Source of the DNA: Nitratireductor indicus C115
GTDB lineage: Bacteria; Pseudomonadota; Alphaproteobacteria; Rhizobiales; Rhizobiaceae
Assembly: GCF_000300515.1 (NCBI RefSeq)
Contig: NZ_AMSI01000004.1
Location: 1-64,000 of the forward strand
Length of the DNA stretch: 64,000 bases
Direction: 5' to 3'
Below the pieces are notes generated by a model, which was given only the letters and a program-made list of their open reading frames with translations, was not told the DNA's origin and made no database searches. How positions within the stretch are numbered: the first letter of the stretch is position 1; each line of letters opens with the position of its first letter. Both the position numbers and the translations under genes were made by a program. Of the stretch, positions 62,578 to 64,000 are shown one piece after another.

Positions 62578-63186
62578 ATGATTGCCTGGACGTTGTTCAT
62601 CCCGGCCTGTTTCGCGCTCAATTGCGCGCCGGGCCCGAACAACATGCTTGCCTTCGCCAACGGCGCACGTCTGGGGCTGGTGCCGGCCTTCCTCGGCGGA
62701 ATGGGGCGCATTCCCGCCTTCTCGCTGATGATCCTCATCACCGTGATCGGCCTCGGCACGATCCTTGCCGCCTCGGCGATGGCCTTCACCGCGATCAAGA
62801 TCGCCGGCGCTGTCTATCTCGTCTATGTGGGCATCCAGTTCTGGCGCAAGGCGCGCGCCATGGCCGCTGCCCGCTCGCTCGATTCCGCCCTGTGGTCGCT
62901 GATGCGCCGCGATTTCATGATGGCGATCAGCAATCCAAAGGCAATCGCGATCTTCACGGCATTCTTTCCACAGTTCATCACGGCGGCCGAACCCGCCTGG
63001 CGACAACTCGCGGCGATGGGCGGCGTGTTCCTTTTGCTCGAGGTCGGCGCAGTCGCGCTTTATGCCGTAGCCGGCGTGGCGTTCGGCAAAGTATTGAAAT
63101 CCGAGCGTGTCTTCGTCTACCTCAACCGCTTCGTGGGCGCAGTGCTCATCATTTCGGGCGGCAGCATGGCCCTCTCCCGATCCTGA
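62578..63186 (+). CDS. LysE/RhtB-family amino-acid exporter
   Basis: A 202-residue membrane protein with six helices. CAPGPNNMLAFANGARLGLV is the family signature near the N-terminus, and RRDFMMAISNPKAIAIFTAF is the conserved middle. The family exports amino acids or similar small molecules. The start was moved to 62578 behind AAGGAG; an ATG at 62551 is less likely. It sits 54 nt after ureC in the same direction, where ureE would be expected. The exported compound is unknown. Confidence 0.9.
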   Translation: MIAWTLFIPACFALNCAPGPNNMLAFANGARLGLVPAFLGGMGRIPAFSLMILITVIGLGTILAASAMAFTAIKIAGAVYLVYVGIQFWRKARAMAAARSLDSALWSLMRRDFMMAISNPKAIAIFTAFFPQFITAAEPAWRQLAAMGGVFLLLEVGAVALYAVAGVAFGKVLKSERVFVYLNRFVGAVLIISGGSMALSRS

Positions 63187-63357
63187 GGATGCAGCGGAAT
63201 GACGCGCTGCAGGGTCTTTCCTTCGCAAGTGCAACATGCTCTATTCCCGATGCCGTTTCCGAAGCCCTCCTCCCGGCTTCCGGAATTCACCACCAAAAGC
63301 GCGATGACGCCCCGAATTCTCGTGGGCGCCGCCTGATATTTGCCCAAGGAGTCTTCA

Positions 63358-63900
63358 ATGACCGTGAGAAAAGTTCCCGATGTGACGTTCCGCACCCGCG
63401 TGCGCGACGAAGCCATCGAAGGACCGAACCCTTTCCGCTGGGAAGACAAGACGACCGCCGACTATTTCGCTGGCAAGCGCGTGGTGCTCTTCTCGCTGCC
63501 GGGCGCCTTCACCCCGACCTGCTCGACCTTCCAGCTTCCCGACTTCGAGAAGCTCTATGGCGAATTCCAGGCACAGGGCATCGACGAAATCTACTGCATC
63601 TCCGTCAACGACGCCTTCGTCATGAATGCCTGGGGCAAGTCCCAGGGCCTGAAGAATGTGAAGCTCATCCCGGATGGTTCGGGCGAGTTCACCCGCAAGA
63701 TGGGCATGCTGGTCGCCAAGGACAATCTCGGTTTCGGCATGCGCTCCTGGCGCTATGCCGCCGTGGTCAACAACGGTTTGATCGAGAAGTGGTTCGAGGA
63801 AGAAGGTTTCTCCGACAACTGCGATACGGACCCCTATGGCGTTTCCTCACCGCAGAACATTCTCGAGGCATTGAAGGCCGGCGAAGCCGTCGCAGCCTGA
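63358..63900 (+). CDS. Prx5-type peroxiredoxin
   Basis: A 180-residue thiol peroxidase of the Prx5/AhpE-like branch. The peroxidatic Cys55 is in PGAFTPTCSTFQLPDFEKLY, the hallmark of Prx5. The other catalytic residues (Thr52, Arg of GMRSWRYA) are present. A second cysteine in CISVND and one in DNCDTDPYGV could resolve the intermediate. It reduces peroxides in the cytoplasm using glutathione/glutaredoxin or thioredoxin. The ATG follows CAAGGAG. It stands alone with its own terminator. Confidence 0.93.
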   Translation: MTVRKVPDVTFRTRVRDEAIEGPNPFRWEDKTTADYFAGKRVVLFSLPGAFTPTCSTFQLPDFEKLYGEFQAQGIDEIYCISVNDAFVMNAWGKSQGLKNVKLIPDGSGEFTRKMGMLVAKDNLGFGMRSWRYAAVVNNGLIEKWFEEEGFSDNCDTDPYGVSSPQNILEALKAGEAVAA

Positions 63901-63920
63901 CCCTCCTCACACATTCCTGC

Positions 63921-63960
63921 AAAGCCCCGGGCAAGGTCTCCTTGCCCGGGGCTTTTTGTT
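63921..63960 (+). terminator. Strong Rho-independent terminator after the peroxiredoxin gene
   Basis: A 16-bp perfect stem (AAAGCCCCGGGCAAGG and its complement), a TCT loop, then TTTTTGTTT. The last 40 bases of the window after it show no gene. Confidence 0.93.
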
Positions 63961-64000
63961 TGAGTCATGATCGAGCAATGAAAGGCCGCACCCCATGATC

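Overview
The window is GC-rich, gene-dense DNA with an alphaproteobacterial, probably Rhizobiales (Phyllobacteriaceae-like), character. The evidence is the ugpBAEC order, thiCOSGED behind a TPP riboswitch, FNR/FixK boxes, a BigR-type ArsR repressor, a host-attachment/baeRF protein, urtABCDE joined to ureDA-hupE-ureBC, and short intergenic repeats of the kind scattered through rhizobial genomes. The genus is inference. No tRNA, rRNA, CRISPR array or insertion sequence was recognised.

Layout. (1) 1-10.5 kb: a divergent FCD-type GntR regulator, then a catabolic operon of class II aldolase, oligopeptide-type ABC transporter, M20 deacylase, D-2-hydroxyacid dehydrogenase and a histone-deacetylase-fold amidohydrolase. 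(2) 10.6-19.8 kb: a leftward four-gene phospholipid operon with ATGA overlaps, a rightward sn-glycerol-3-phosphate transporter (ugpBAEC) and a convergent Tat-exported PhoX-like phosphatase. (3) 20.1-27.4 kb: a VOC protein, a GNAT protein and a ~1,900-residue Ig/Calx-beta autotransporter. (4) 27.8-32.6 kb: an NMT1/SsuA-type ABC transporter, an FCD GntR regulator and an aminotransferase. (5) 32.7-38.2 kb: riboswitch and thiamine operon. (6) 38.3-48.4 kb: a baeRF protein, PurU, DUF2892 plus an RND pump, sulfide:quinone oxidoreductase, a BigR/SqrR-like persulfide sensor, cytochrome c with a tandem Usp protein, and an uncharacterised protein. Four FNR/FixK boxes lie in its intergenic gaps. (7) 48.4-64 kb: a two-component system whose kinase is fused to an NCS1-type permease, divergent from the urea ABC transporter and urease genes, then a LysE-type exporter and a Prx5-like peroxiredoxin.

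How the parts may work together. The urea block reads as one unit: a transporter-like sensor kinase and LuxR-type regulator read out towards urtABCDE, urease follows, and HupE/UreJ could bring in nickel. The sulfide block combines oxidation (SQR, cytochrome c), a thiol-based repressor and low-oxygen control. The phospholipid, Ugp and PhoX genes suggest scavenging and reuse of glycerol phosphate and phosphate. The most unusual items are the permease-fused hybrid kinase, the FNR-box cluster around the sulfide genes, the first operon with two different amide-cleaving folds, and a CDP-alcohol phosphotransferase with a degenerate signature.
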